From Hymenobacter ginkgonis (GTDB lineage: Bacteria; Bacteroidota; Bacteroidia; Cytophagales; Hymenobacteraceae): a stretch of 64,000 bases of DNA. Made by a program: the position numbers and the translations under genes. Below are positions 53,067-61,237 of this stretch, piece by piece (the stretch's first letter is position 1; each line of letters begins with the position of its first letter). The stretch lies in contig NZ_WQKZ01000005.1 in the NCBI RefSeq assembly GCF_009755225.1, forward strand, positions 62,001-126,000. Reading direction: 5' to 3'. The notes beneath the pieces are model-generated. The model was not told the DNA's origin, ran no database searches, and saw nothing but the letters and a program-made list of their open reading frames with translations.

Positions 53067-53993
53067 ATGCTAAAAGACTACCTGCGCCTTCACTTCATCG
53101 TGCTACTTTGGGGCTTCACGGCCATACTGGGGCGGCTATTGTCCCTACCCCCCGTCGAGCTGGTGGAGTGGCGCACGGGGCTAGCCACGCTAGGCTTGGG
53201 CCTGCTGCTATTGGCACGGCGGCGGCCGGGCAGTGCTGGCAGCTGGCCCGAAACCCTAAAGCTGCTAGGTACCGGCGCGCTAGTAGCCACGCACTGGATA
53301 ACGTTCTTTTTGGCTGCCCGGCTGTCGTCGGTGAGCGTGTGCCTGGCGGGTTTGGCTACGCTAGCCCTGTGGACGTCGCTGCTTGAACCCTTGCTGCTAA
53401 AGCGGCCCGTGCGCAGCTACGAAATCGGCTTGGGGCTGCTATCGCTGCTGGGGCTGTGGCTGGTGAGTGGCGCGGCGCCTACCCAGTTGCTGGGGCTGGG
53501 TGTGGCAGTGGTAAGCGCGGGGCTGTCGGCGCTATTTTCGATTATCAATTCGCGATTGGTGCGGCGGCACGAGCCGTTGGTGCTCACGCTCTGGGAGATG
53601 GCCGGTGCCTGCTTGAGCGTGGCGTTGTTTCTGCCCTTCTACGCCCGGTTTTTTACGCCCGACCACCAGCTGCACCTAGCGCTGCACGGCTACGACTGGC
53701 TGTGGCTGGCGCTGCTGGCTGGCGCCTGCACGGTGTACGCCTTCGCCGCGTCGGTCGAGCTGATGCGGCGGCTTTCGCCCTTCGCCGTCAACCTCACCAT
53801 CAACCTGGAGCCGGTGTATGGCATTGCGCTGGCCGTGCTTTTCTTCGGCGATAAGGAGCGCATGGCGGGCGGCTTCTACCTCGGCACGGGTCTTATTGTA
53901 CTAAGCGTGCTGCTGCACCCGGTGGTAGAGCACCGCATGAAAAAATACCGCGAGGCCCGCCAAACGCAGCCCGAAAGCCTAGGTCTTAACTAA
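53067..53993 (+). CDS. DMT-superfamily (EamA) transporter
   Basis: A 308-residue membrane protein with ten hydrophobic segments in two EamA-type halves. Markers are LLWGFTAILGRLLSLPPVELVEWRTGLA (helix 1-2), ATHWITFFLAARLSSVSVCLAGLATLALWTSLLEP, and the C-terminal VNLTINLEPVYGIALAVLFFGDKE. Export of a metabolite such as an amino acid is usual for the family. The ATG at 53067 is chosen because the frame ahead of it has no membrane character and crosses the neighbouring stop. It follows the LptF/G gene. Confidence 0.85.
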   Translation: MLKDYLRLHFIVLLWGFTAILGRLLSLPPVELVEWRTGLATLGLGLLLLARRRPGSAGSWPETLKLLGTGALVATHWITFFLAARLSSVSVCLAGLATLALWTSLLEPLLLKRPVRSYEIGLGLLSLLGLWLVSGAAPTQLLGLGVAVVSAGLSALFSIINSRLVRRHEPLVLTLWEMAGACLSVALFLPFYARFFTPDHQLHLALHGYDWLWLALLAGACTVYAFAASVELMRRLSPFAVNLTINLEPVYGIALAVLFFGDKERMAGGFYLGTGLIVLSVLLHPVVEHRMKKYREARQTQPESLGLN

Positions 53994-54067
53994 GGGGGTA
54001 GGGCCACCAACCACCAATTTTTGCGAAAGACCACAACCCGGCCGGCCGCTCTGCGGTACAGCCGCTT

Positions 54068-54844
54068 ATGCCTGCTACTCCTACCTACGCCGCCGCGCCA
54101 CTCGACAAAGCCCTGGCCGACCACACTATCCTGGACGACTTTTATGGCCGGGTGCCCACGGCAGCGCGGCGCACGCCCATGCGCGAGCTTATTTCGACGC
54201 TGCTCTCGCACCGCACCACCCACGCCGACGAAGAGCTGGCCTACGACCGGATGCTCGAAGCTTTCGGCGATTGGGAGGGTGTGCTGGCCGCACCGCTCGA
54301 TGACCTCATTCACGCCATTCGCACCACGCGCTGGCCGGCCACGCAGGCACCGCGCATTCAGGAAATACTGGGGCGCATCAAGACCGAAACGGGCGGTTCG
54401 TTCGACCTTAATTTCCTGGCCGACTGGCCCACCGAGCGCGGTATGACCTGGCTCACCGACATGCCCGGCATTGGCCTCAAAACGGCATCGCTAGTGCTGC
54501 TCTTCAACTTTCGCAAGCCCGTGCTGCCCGTCGATGCGCATGTGCACCGCGTGATGCAGCGCCTGGGCGTGCTGGGCCCCAAGGTATCAGTCGAGAAAGC
54601 CCACCCGGTGCTGCTCGACTTACTCAAGCCCGAGCTTGACCCCGAAGGGCTATTCAATTTTCATAAGCACAACTACTGGCACGGCCAGCAAATTTGCTTT
54701 TTTCAGCGGCCCAATTGCCCACGCTGCCCGCTCAAAGGCTTCTGCAATTACTACCTCGAGCATTTTGGCGAAGCCACGCCCGAAGCCCTGGCCGCTACTC
54801 CCGCGCATTGGGACGCGGCTGCCTGGGGTAAGCTGCCGCACTAA
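54068..54844 (+). CDS. Endonuclease III-like DNA glycosylase
   Basis: A 258-residue HhH-GPD protein of the endonuclease III type, for excision of damaged pyrimidines. The helix-hairpin-helix and catalytic motif are TDMPGIGLKTASLVLLFNFRKPVLPVDAHVHRVMQRLGV, with the lysine and aspartate in place. The iron-sulfur motif is CFFQRPNCPRCPLKGFC (spacing C-x6-C-x2-C-x5-C). The N-terminal part is slightly shorter than E. coli Nth. It may act on its own substrate set. A radical SAM gene follows. Confidence 0.9.
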   Translation: MPATPTYAAAPLDKALADHTILDDFYGRVPTAARRTPMRELISTLLSHRTTHADEELAYDRMLEAFGDWEGVLAAPLDDLIHAIRTTRWPATQAPRIQEILGRIKTETGGSFDLNFLADWPTERGMTWLTDMPGIGLKTASLVLLFNFRKPVLPVDAHVHRVMQRLGVLGPKVSVEKAHPVLLDLLKPELDPEGLFNFHKHNYWHGQQICFFQRPNCPRCPLKGFCNYYLEHFGEATPEALAATPAHWDAAAWGKLPH

Positions 54845-54915
54845 CTTCGTAGCGCAGACTTTGTAGGCCGCGTTTGGTTATTCAAGCGCGCACTGCTACG
54901 CCTGCGCCCTTGCTT

Positions 54916-55902
54916 ATGCGTCTTGTTCGCCACCCGGTTCTCTGCAATTACTACGTCACGTACCGCTGCAACGCGAAGTGCTCGTTTTGTGATATCTGGG
55001 AAAAGCCTTCGCCTTATATCACCCTAGCTGATGTGGAAGCCAACCTGCGCGACCTCAAGCGGCTGGGAGTCAATGTAATCGATTTTACGGGCGGCGAACC
55101 ATTGCTGCACCGGCAATTGCCTGATTTTCTGGCGTTGGCGCGCAAGCTGGGTTTCATTACTACCGTCACGACCAACGGCCTGCTCTACCCAAAAAATGCT
55201 GAAAAGCTGCGCGGCCAGGTCGATATGCTGCACTTTTCGCTCGATTCGGCCGACCGCGCTACCCACGACCTCGGGCGGGGGGTAGCCTGCTACGACTTCG
55301 TGCTCGAAAGCATTCGCGTGGCCAAAGAGCTGGGCGAGAAGCCGGATATTCTGTTCACCGTTTTTCGCAAGAATTTAGCCGACTTAGAGGCAGTGTACCG
55401 CGACATCACGCAGCCCAATGGCTTGATGCTCATTATAAACCCCGCCTTTGAGTACGGCGAGGTCGAAACCGGCGAGCAACTCACCGAGGAAGAATTGAGC
55501 TACCTCTCCGCATTCGGCAAGCGCAAGGGCGTGTACCTAAATGAAGGCTTTATTGCGCTGCGGCGCGACGGGGGCAACCACGTAGCCGCGCCCGTGTGCC
55601 GGGCGGCCAGCACCACGCTTGTCATCTCGCCCAACAACGAGTTGGTGCTGCCATGCTACCACCTCGGCCAGCAAAAATTTCCCATCGACGGCCACCTCTT
55701 CGACCTCTACAACGCGCCCGAAACCCAGCGCCTTGCTGCCCTCGAAGGCCGCCTCCCCCAGTGCGAGGGCTGCACCATCAATTGCTACATGCAGCCCAGT
55801 TTCGCAGTCGAAACCAGCAAGTATTTCTGGCAAGCCTTACCCAGCACCTTAAAGTACAACTGGGAAAAAGGCACCTGGAAACGGTTGGTTTTCAGTAATT
55901 AA
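54916..55902 (+). CDS. Radical SAM protein with SPASM-like C-terminus
   Basis: A 328-residue radical SAM protein. The [4Fe-4S] cysteines are Cys18, Cys22 and Cys25 in RCNAKCSFCDIWEKPS, followed by DFTGGEPLLHRQLPDFL. The C-terminal cysteines LPQCEGCTINCYMQPS and the earlier VCRA and LPCYHL suggest a SPASM/twitch-type auxiliary cluster. This is used in peptide or protein modification as well as in other pathways. The ATG at 54916 is preferred. It follows the nth-like gene by 71 bp; no peptide precursor is visible near it. The substrate is unknown. Confidence 0.82.
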   Translation: MRLVRHPVLCNYYVTYRCNAKCSFCDIWEKPSPYITLADVEANLRDLKRLGVNVIDFTGGEPLLHRQLPDFLALARKLGFITTVTTNGLLYPKNAEKLRGQVDMLHFSLDSADRATHDLGRGVACYDFVLESIRVAKELGEKPDILFTVFRKNLADLEAVYRDITQPNGLMLIINPAFEYGEVETGEQLTEEELSYLSAFGKRKGVYLNEGFIALRRDGGNHVAAPVCRAASTTLVISPNNELVLPCYHLGQQKFPIDGHLFDLYNAPETQRLAALEGRLPQCEGCTINCYMQPSFAVETSKYFWQALPSTLKYNWEKGTWKRLVFSN

Positions 55903-55947
55903 TCGGTTCCGAGAATAAGTTAACAACGTCCTGCTCACTGCTCACAA

Positions 55948-56457
55948 ATGCCAGCTCTCATCCTCCCCGTTCACGGCATCCTGCCTACCATCCCAACCGA
56001 TTGTTTTGTCGCTGATAACGCTACCATTGTGGGCGATGTGGTGCTGGGTCGGGGCTGTACCGTGTGGTTTACGGCCGTAGTGCGGGGCGATGTTAACAGC
56101 ATCCGTATCGGCGACGAAACCAATATTCAGGACGGTGCTGTGCTGCACTGCACCTACGAAAAGGCGGCGCTCACCATTGGCTCGCGCGTTAGCATTGGGC
56201 ACCGGGCGTTGGTGCATGGCTGCACCATTGCCGACGATGTGCTTATCGGCATGGGCGCCATCGTAATGGACCATGCCGTGGTAGGGCAGGGCTGCCTCAT
56301 TGCGGCCGGCGCCGTAGTGCTCGAAAATACCGTGTGCGAGCCCGGCTACCTCTACGCCGGTGTGCCCGCCAAAAAAATAAAGCCCGTGAACCCCGAACAA
56401 GCGGCGGGACTGCGCCGCACGGCGGCCAACTACCAGTTATACGCCAGTTGGTTTTAA
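55948..56457 (+). CDS. Gamma-carbonic anhydrase-family protein
   Basis: A 169-residue protein made of left-handed beta-helix hexapeptide repeats (IVGDVVLGRGCTVWFTAVVRGDVNSIRIGDETNIQDGAVLHC, and more). Histidines that bind zinc in gamma-carbonic anhydrases are present (LHCTYEK, IGHRALVHGCTI). The C-terminal helix is typical of the YrdA/PaaY group. Carbonic anhydrase activity is possible but many relatives lack it. It follows the radical SAM gene by 45 bp. Confidence 0.85.
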   Translation: MPALILPVHGILPTIPTDCFVADNATIVGDVVLGRGCTVWFTAVVRGDVNSIRIGDETNIQDGAVLHCTYEKAALTIGSRVSIGHRALVHGCTIADDVLIGMGAIVMDHAVVGQGCLIAAGAVVLENTVCEPGYLYAGVPAKKIKPVNPEQAAGLRRTAANYQLYASWF

Positions 56458-56602
56458 CAGCAGTGGCTAGCCAAGACAGCACAACGTGCTAGCGCTGAGC
56501 AAGCAGGGTAAGCAGTTGCTGCGGGAAGAAATTAGTGCTGCGTAAGGCCGGCCCTACCCCCCGGTGGGCCCCGAAGCTAGGGAATAACTCCCGGCAATTC
56601 CG

Positions 56603-56611
56603 TACCTTTTG
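56603..56611 (+). promoter_or_regulatory. Possible -7 box of the oxidoreductase promoter
   Basis: TACCTTTTG resembles TAnnTTTG with one extra T. It lies 32 bp before the ATG at 56644; the -33 box is not obvious. Confidence 0.35.
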
Positions 56612-56643
56612 CCCTCTTTCCCACCTCAGCCACTAGCTTTCTC

Positions 56644-58092
56644 ATGAGCGAGTTTCCCGAACCTGCGTCTCGGCGCAAATTTCTTAAAAGCAGTGCCGTA
56701 GCTACGGCCGGTATTCTGATTGTGCCGCGCTTTGTGCTAGGCGGCAAAGGCTACACTGCCCCGAGCGACCAGCTAGTCGTGGCGGGGGTAGGGGTAGGCG
56801 GCAAGGGCGAAAGCGACTTGGCTATGTTTGCCAAAACAGGTAAAGTCCGCATTGCCTACTTGTGCGACGTAGATGACCGCCGCGCCGCCAACTCGCGCCA
56901 AGCTTTTCCGCAGGCTACGTACTACAAAGACTGGCGCCGGCTGCTGGATAAAGAAGCTAAGCATTTCGACGCTATGTCGGTATCTACGCCCGACCACAAC
57001 CACGCCGCCGTAACGCTTGCCGCCATGCAGCACGGCAAGCACGTGTACGTGCAAAAGCCGCTGACTCACGACATCTACGAAGCACGCGCCCTCACCGAAG
57101 CCGCCAAGCGCTACAAAGTGGTGACCCAAATGGGCAACCAAGGTGCCTCTAACGACGGTGTGCGGCAGCTCCAGGAGTGGTACGACGCTGGCCTGCTCGG
57201 CGATGTGCACACCGTGTATTGCTGGACCGACCGCCCCGTGTGGCCCCAGGGCATTCCGTGGCCTACCACGGCCGTTACCCCGCCGCCTACCCTCGACTGG
57301 GACTTGTGGCTCGGCTCGGCGCCCTACCGGCCTTTTGTAGAAAAGCTAGTGCCTTTCAACTGGCGCGGCTGGTGGGACTACGGTACCGGTGCGCTCGGCG
57401 ATATGGGCTGCCACCTGCTGGAGGCGCCGTTTCGTGTGCTTAACTTGCAATATCCCAGTGCTGTGCAAGCCAGCGTGGGTAGCGTATATGTGGATGAATT
57501 TAAGCGCGGCTACTTCCCCGATAGTTGCCCGCCGTCGAGCCACGTTATCCTGCGCTTCCCCAAAACCAACAAGACCAAGGGCGACATCACCGTGCACTGG
57601 ATGGACGGCGGCATTCAGCCCGAGCGCCCCGCCGAGCTAGGCCCCAACGAGGTATTTGGCGACGGCGGCAACGGCATGCTCTTCATTGGCGAGAAGGGCA
57701 AGATGATGGCCAGCACCTACTCCGCCGACCCGCGCCTGCTGCCCACCAGCCGCACCCAGCAGGCCCAGGTGCCCCAAACCCTAGCCCGCGTGCCGGGCGG
57801 CGCCAATGGCCACTATGGGCAGTGGGTAGAGGCCTGCCTGGCTGGCTACGGCAAAAAACAGGTAAGCTCGCCCTTCGAGCTGGCCGGCCCGCTTACCGAA
57901 GCGCTGCTCGTGGCCAACCTAGCCATTCGGGGCTACGATTTGCAGCGCCCCAAAGCCACTGGCCAAGGCATGGACTACCCCGGCCGCGGCCTCGAACTAC
58001 TCTGGGACCCGAAGCAACTTAAAGTCACCAACCTGGACGATATTAATCGCTTCGTTAAGCGCGACTACCGCCAAGGTTGGCAGCTGGGGTAG
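56644..58092 (+). CDS. Tat-exported Gfo/Idh/MocA-family oxidoreductase
   Basis: A 482-residue NAD(P)-dependent oxidoreductase. The start carries a twin-arginine signal, SRRKFLKSSAVATAGILIVPRFVLG, with the arginines at residues 10 and 11, so it is exported after folding. The Rossmann domain begins QLVVAGVGVGGKGESDLAMF. The Gfo/Idh/MocA signature VYVQKPLTHDIYEA and the substrate-domain block QASVGSVYVDEFKRGYF are present. Members oxidise sugars or their derivatives; the substrate is unknown. It has its own promoter-like box and a terminator. Confidence 0.9.
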   Translation: MSEFPEPASRRKFLKSSAVATAGILIVPRFVLGGKGYTAPSDQLVVAGVGVGGKGESDLAMFAKTGKVRIAYLCDVDDRRAANSRQAFPQATYYKDWRRLLDKEAKHFDAMSVSTPDHNHAAVTLAAMQHGKHVYVQKPLTHDIYEARALTEAAKRYKVVTQMGNQGASNDGVRQLQEWYDAGLLGDVHTVYCWTDRPVWPQGIPWPTTAVTPPPTLDWDLWLGSAPYRPFVEKLVPFNWRGWWDYGTGALGDMGCHLLEAPFRVLNLQYPSAVQASVGSVYVDEFKRGYFPDSCPPSSHVILRFPKTNKTKGDITVHWMDGGIQPERPAELGPNEVFGDGGNGMLFIGEKGKMMASTYSADPRLLPTSRTQQAQVPQTLARVPGGANGHYGQWVEACLAGYGKKQVSSPFELAGPLTEALLVANLAIRGYDLQRPKATGQGMDYPGRGLELLWDPKQLKVTNLDDINRFVKRDYRQGWQLG

Positions 58093-58120
58093 AGGCCAGC
58101 TAACGTCCCTACCCCCTCCA

Positions 58121-58174
58121 TATAACCACAACGGGCGCCTTACCACTCATGGTAAGGCGCCCGTTGTGGTTATA
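58121..58174. terminator. Bidirectional terminator, 25-bp perfect hairpin
   Basis: TATAACCACAACGGGCGCCT, then TACCA, a CTCA loop, and the exact reverse complement. It lies between the convergent oxidoreductase and CorC/HlyC genes. Confidence 0.8.
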
Positions 58175-58190
58175 TAAGCCAAGGTATTGG

Positions 58191-59516
58191 CTAGCTCTCT
58201 ATCGGGTCAATCTCAGGCGATGTAGTCGTAGTCAGCACCCGTAATTGCACCAGTTCTACTACGCGCAGCGCCCGCTTCAGCACCCGGAACTCGTAGGGTT
58301 CGAGCACGGCTACATCGCCAACTTCCGGAATATTGCCGTAGAGCACGTTGAGCAAGCCGCCCACTGTTTCGTAGTCGTCACCCTCGGGGAGGGGGTAGGG
58401 CAGATACTCATTGGCATCGGAAATGGGGGTAGAGGTACTGACGCGGTATTCGGTTTCGGATACCTTCTCCACCACCGGCACCTCGTTATCGTACTCGTCC
58501 TGGATTTCGCCTACAAGCTCCTCCATAATATCCTCGATGGTGACGATGCCCGACACGCCGCCAAACTCGTCGCTTACCACGGCCATCATCAAGTGCTTGC
58601 GCTGAAACTGGCGCAGCAAGCGGTTGATTTTCTTGGTTTCAGGCACGAAGTAGGCCGGGCGCATAATGCGGGCCAGCTCGATGGGCTGCTGCTGGCGCAC
58701 CAGTGGCAGCAAGTCCTTGACGTAGAGCACGCCCACAATGTTATCGATATTGCCCTCGAACACCGGGAGGCGCGAATAACCTTCACTGAACACCGTTTCG
58801 AGAATCTCGTCGTCGGTGGCGTGCACGTTGATGGCCGACAGCTTGGTGCGGGGCACCATTATCTGCTTTACCATGCGGTCGTTGAACTGGAAAACGTTCT
58901 CAATCAGCTCGTGCTCCGAATCCTGGATTTCGCCGCTTTCCTTGCTCTGGTCAATCAGCAGGCGCAGCTCGTCGGAGGTATGCGCCTCGTTGCCGTGCAC
59001 GTTGTCGATGCCTATGGCACCGAGCAGCATGTTGGAAGCCTTCGACAAAAACCAAGTGAGGGGTAGAGTAGCCACGTAAAACGCCCGTAGCGGCAGCACC
59101 AACGCCATGCTCACAGCCTCGGGCCGCTGGATGGCCAGCGCCTTCGGAAATAATTCGCCAAACAGCACGTGCAGCACCGTGATGATAACCAAGCCCGACA
59201 CTACCGCAATGCTGTGCGCTGCAGCCGGCGCCAGGCTAAAGCCCAGCTTATTGACCAAACCTAGAATCAGCTCGGTGGCTACTTCTTCGCCCACGGCACC
59301 CAGTATCAGCGAGGCGATGGTGACGCCGAGCTGCGTGGCCGACAGGTAGCTGTAGAGCTTATGCAATACGCTAAGCGCCTGCTGTGCCAAACGGCTGCCT
59401 TCCTTCGCCCGAATTTCTAGCTGTGAGAACCGGACGCGGATGAGCGAAAACTCAGCCGCCACAAAAAAACCGTTTACTAAAACTAGTAATAGGGTAAGTA
59501 ATATTTTTAAGCCCAT
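58191..59516 (-). CDS. CorC/HlyC-family transporter-associated protein (CBS domains)
   Basis: A 441-residue membrane protein. An N-terminal DUF21 domain with three or four helices covers about residues 1-200 (VNGFFVAAEFSLIRVRFSQLEIRAKEG). A CBS-domain pair covers about 215-335 (VFEGNIDNIVGVLYVKDLL, DEFGGVSGIVTIEDIMEELVGEI). A CorC/HlyC C-terminal domain follows (PISDANEYLPYPLPEGDDYETVGGLL). Members are linked to magnesium or cobalt balance, and were once named hemolysins. The transport role is inferred. The start is the ATG at 59516. Confidence 0.93.
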   Translation of the reverse strand: MGLKILLTLLLVLVNGFFVAAEFSLIRVRFSQLEIRAKEGSRLAQQALSVLHKLYSYLSATQLGVTIASLILGAVGEEVATELILGLVNKLGFSLAPAAAHSIAVVSGLVIITVLHVLFGELFPKALAIQRPEAVSMALVLPLRAFYVATLPLTWFLSKASNMLLGAIGIDNVHGNEAHTSDELRLLIDQSKESGEIQDSEHELIENVFQFNDRMVKQIMVPRTKLSAINVHATDDEILETVFSEGYSRLPVFEGNIDNIVGVLYVKDLLPLVRQQQPIELARIMRPAYFVPETKKINRLLRQFQRKHLMMAVVSDEFGGVSGIVTIEDIMEELVGEIQDEYDNEVPVVEKVSETEYRVSTSTPISDANEYLPYPLPEGDDYETVGGLLNVLYGNIPEVGDVAVLEPYEFRVLKRALRVVELVQLRVLTTTTSPEIDPIES

Positions 59517-59671
59517 GTGATTGGCCTCCCTTAGACGCAGACGGTCGGGTGGCCTAGTTGTTACAAAAGTACGCAGGTTAGCAAGGGGAGTTCGCGTCGG
59601 CCGGCTAAATGCTTAGGGTTGGGGCAGTAATAGCCACCTTCCACCAAACAAACAACTGTGCGTAAGACGCG

Positions 59672-59703
59672 AAAAGGCGGCTTCCGCCAGGAAGCCGCCT
59701 TTT
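59672..59703 (-). terminator. Terminator of the tRNA-like gene
   Basis: AAAAGGCGGCTTCC / GGAAGCCGCCTTTT with a 4-base loop. It lies immediately downstream (minus strand) of the tRNA-like gene that ends at 59712. Confidence 0.85.
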
Positions 59704-59711
59704 GCTAAGGC

Positions 59712-59834
59712 TGTAGCGGAAGGACTTGAACCTCCACGAAGTGGTTAGATACAAGTGCCGAAGCACCTGCACTTTATCCCAGTGTCTTCACCCCCGAGAT
59801 AGGAGGGCGTGTCTGCCAGTTTCACCACACTACA
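59712..59834 (-). tRNA. Unusual class II tRNA-like gene, anticodon uncertain
   Basis: A 123-nt minus-strand RNA with clear tRNA parts. The acceptor stem is 7 bp (TGTAGTG / CGCTACA, one G-U). The D arm has a 3-bp stem GTG / CAC around AAACTGGCAGA. The T arm is GGAGG TTCAAGT CCTTC (59719-59735). The 3' end reads G then CCT, so CCA is not encoded. An anticodon-like arm CCCTC-CTATCTC-GGGGG (59791-59807) would give ATC, which is an unlikely anticodon, with T at position 37. A second hairpin CACT-GGGATAA-AGTG follows. The remaining variable region (55 nt in all) also holds CAGGTGC-TTCG-GCACTTG. Neither arm gives a standard Leu or Ser anticodon. It may be a decayed or re-purposed tRNA. It has its own promoter and terminator. 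Confidence 0.6.
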
Positions 59835-59871
59835 AGGTATTTATTAAAACGGCGCTTCCGTTTACAGGAGA

Positions 59872-59904
59872 CAAAAGTACGTATAGTACCAAGTACTTAG
59901 CAAA
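59872..59904 (-). promoter_or_regulatory. Promoter of the tRNA-like gene
   Basis: On the minus strand TTTG (59904-59901), a 21-bp spacer, then TACTTTTG (59879-59872), a perfect TAnnTTTG. It ends 37 bp before the tRNA-like 5' end. A small hairpin AACGG-AAGCG-CCGTT lies in the leader. Confidence 0.6.
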
Positions 59905-59932
59905 TTTTTGGGCTTAAATTGCCGAAAATCTC

Positions 59933-59962
59933 TTGGCAAGCCCTAATATAAGGCTACTTTTG
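59933..59962 (+). promoter_or_regulatory. Promoter of the Lrp-family gene
   Basis: TTGG (59933-59936), an 18-bp spacer, then TACTTTTG (59955-59962). The same 8-mer -7 box is used by the divergent tRNA-like gene. It ends 26 bp before the ATG. Confidence 0.6.
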
Positions 59963-59988
59963 ATGCCATCTTTTGCTGCTATTTTTCC

Positions 59989-60474
59989 ATGGCCCGTACT
60001 TACGAGCTCGACGACATCGACTACCGCATTCTGAATCTATTGATGCAGGATGCGAAGATGCCGTATACTGAAATTGCTCGCCAAGTGCACGTGTCGGGAG
60101 GCACCGTGCACGTGCGCATGAGCCGCCTGGAAGAATTGGGAATCGTGCGCCGGGCTACGCTCGACCTCGACCTACCCAAGCTCGGCTACGGTATGCAGGC
60201 TTTTGTGGGCGTCTATTTGCATAAAAACTCGCTGTACCTGAGTGTTATAGAAGCGCTTCAAGCTATTCCGGAAGTAACGGATGCCTACGCTACTACCGGC
60301 TCGTACGGCTTGTTTGTGCGGCTGGTGTGCCGCGACACGCAGCACATGCGCAACGTGCTGCACGACCAAATTATGTTTATCGAAGGAGTAGAGCGCACCG
60401 AAACTCTAATTTTGCTAGACCAAGCTTTCAGCCGCGCTGTGCAGCTTAGCAATCCCGACCAGGTTCAGCAGTAG
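59989..60474 (+). CDS. Lrp/AsnC-family transcriptional regulator
   Basis: A 161-residue regulator. The N-terminal helix-turn-helix (about residues 8-60) reads DDIDYRILNLLMQDAKMPYTEIARQVHVSGGTVHVRMSRLEELGIV. The C-terminal RAM ligand-binding domain (about 75-150) includes AFVGVYLHKNSLYLSVIEALQAIPEVTDAYATTGSYGLFVRLV. It would bind DNA as an oligomer and respond to an amino acid or other small molecule. A terminator follows the gene. It diverges from the tRNA-like gene. Confidence 0.95.
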   Translation: MARTYELDDIDYRILNLLMQDAKMPYTEIARQVHVSGGTVHVRMSRLEELGIVRRATLDLDLPKLGYGMQAFVGVYLHKNSLYLSVIEALQAIPEVTDAYATTGSYGLFVRLVCRDTQHMRNVLHDQIMFIEGVERTETLILLDQAFSRAVQLSNPDQVQQ

Positions 60475-60487
60475 CTTATTATGTGCC

Positions 60488-60527
60488 AAAAAGGGTGCTA
60501 CCCCCGTGCGGGGGTAGCACCCTTTTT
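60488..60527 (+). terminator. Terminator after the Lrp gene
   Basis: AAAAAGGGTGCTACCCCC / GGGGGTAGCACCCTTTTT with a GTGC loop. It is symmetric, so it may also serve the convergent minus-strand gene. Confidence 0.92.
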
Positions 60528-60547
60528 GTGGCCATTATGGCCAGCGC

Positions 60548-60925
60548 TTACATCTTGGTTTTGCTGGTAGTTGTAGTGGTTTTGTTGGCCTTGTAGCGCA
60601 TGTCGGCGGTGCCGTCGGCCTTGGTAGGGCCGGTTTGCACGCTAGAAGAAGTGGTAGTTTTATTGGCCTTGTAGCGCATATCGGGCGTACCATCGGCCTT
60701 CATTTTAGCAGCAGGTGCAGAAGCCGATTTCGCCGGGGACATTAGGCCGGTTTTCGACGTGGTAGTGGTGGTATGCGTCACCTTAGCCGGCGCTTGGGCT
60801 GCCTTGGTGGTGGTCATCTTGGTAGAGCTGTTGCTCATGGTGCTGGTGGCGGGGGCAGTTTGCGCCTGCACCGACAGGCCGCCGATTACCAGCAAGGCGG
60901 AAAGAAAACTGAGAATACGTTTCAT
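60548..60925 (-). CDS. Small secreted protein with an ADGTxDMRYKANK repeat
   Basis: A 125-residue exported protein with a signal peptide (MKRILSFLSALLVIGGLSVQAQ). The mature part is rich in Thr, Ser, Ala and Lys and contains two copies of KADGTPDMRYKANKTTT (the second reads KADGTADMRYKANKTTT), separated by about 13 residues. I recall similar ADGTPDxRYKxNK motifs in other Bacteroidota secreted proteins, but know no function. The long open frame upstream to 61066 has no signal and is not used. Confidence 0.65.
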   Translation of the reverse strand: MKRILSFLSALLVIGGLSVQAQTAPATSTMSNSSTKMTTTKAAQAPAKVTHTTTTTSKTGLMSPAKSASAPAAKMKADGTPDMRYKANKTTTSSSVQTGPTKADGTADMRYKANKTTTTTSKTKM

Positions 60926-61182
60926 GTGAAAAAGAAAAAAAGGTGGGAGAAGACAAGCGCGGCGGTGGCCCGCCGCAATAGGGCGGAAATATAGAACCTT
61001 TAGCCCAAAGTAGGGGGTAGGGCCCAGGCGAGGTATCTCACATAATCCTTCTTCACAGCAACCCAAAATTCATTCCAGCTTTTGAGGCCATCCTAGGGCT
61101 TGCGAGTTACTGCTTTCTTCGCGTAGCAACTCGGCTCTAGTAGCTGCCCAATAGCTAAGCGCCGCAGTTGGCTTTAAATAGC
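60926..61182. other. Intergenic stretch with no gene recognised
   Basis: The 312-bp stretch between the repeat-protein start (60925) and the trxA stop (61238) holds no convincing gene. It contains one GGGGGTAGGG word near 61013 and the trxA terminator at its right end. Confidence 0.5.
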
Positions 61183-61216
61183 AAAAGCCCCGCACCAAGA
61201 ATGGCGCGGGGCTTTT
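61183..61216 (-). terminator. Terminator after trxA
   Basis: AAAAGCCCCGC / GCGGGGCTTTT with a 12-base loop, just downstream of the trxA stop on the minus strand. Confidence 0.8.
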
Positions 61217-61237
61217 AGAAGAGAAAGTACTAACTGC

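Noticed and set aside
55922-55940. AACGTCCTGCTCACTGCTCAC as a full palindromic element
   Set aside because: Only the first 11-12 bases agree with an outer arm and no inverted partner follows; noted as a possible half-site only.
58245-59066. Plus-strand frame of 273 codons opposite the CorC/HlyC gene
   Set aside because: Complement of a real gene with clear CBS domains; no start signal or family motif.
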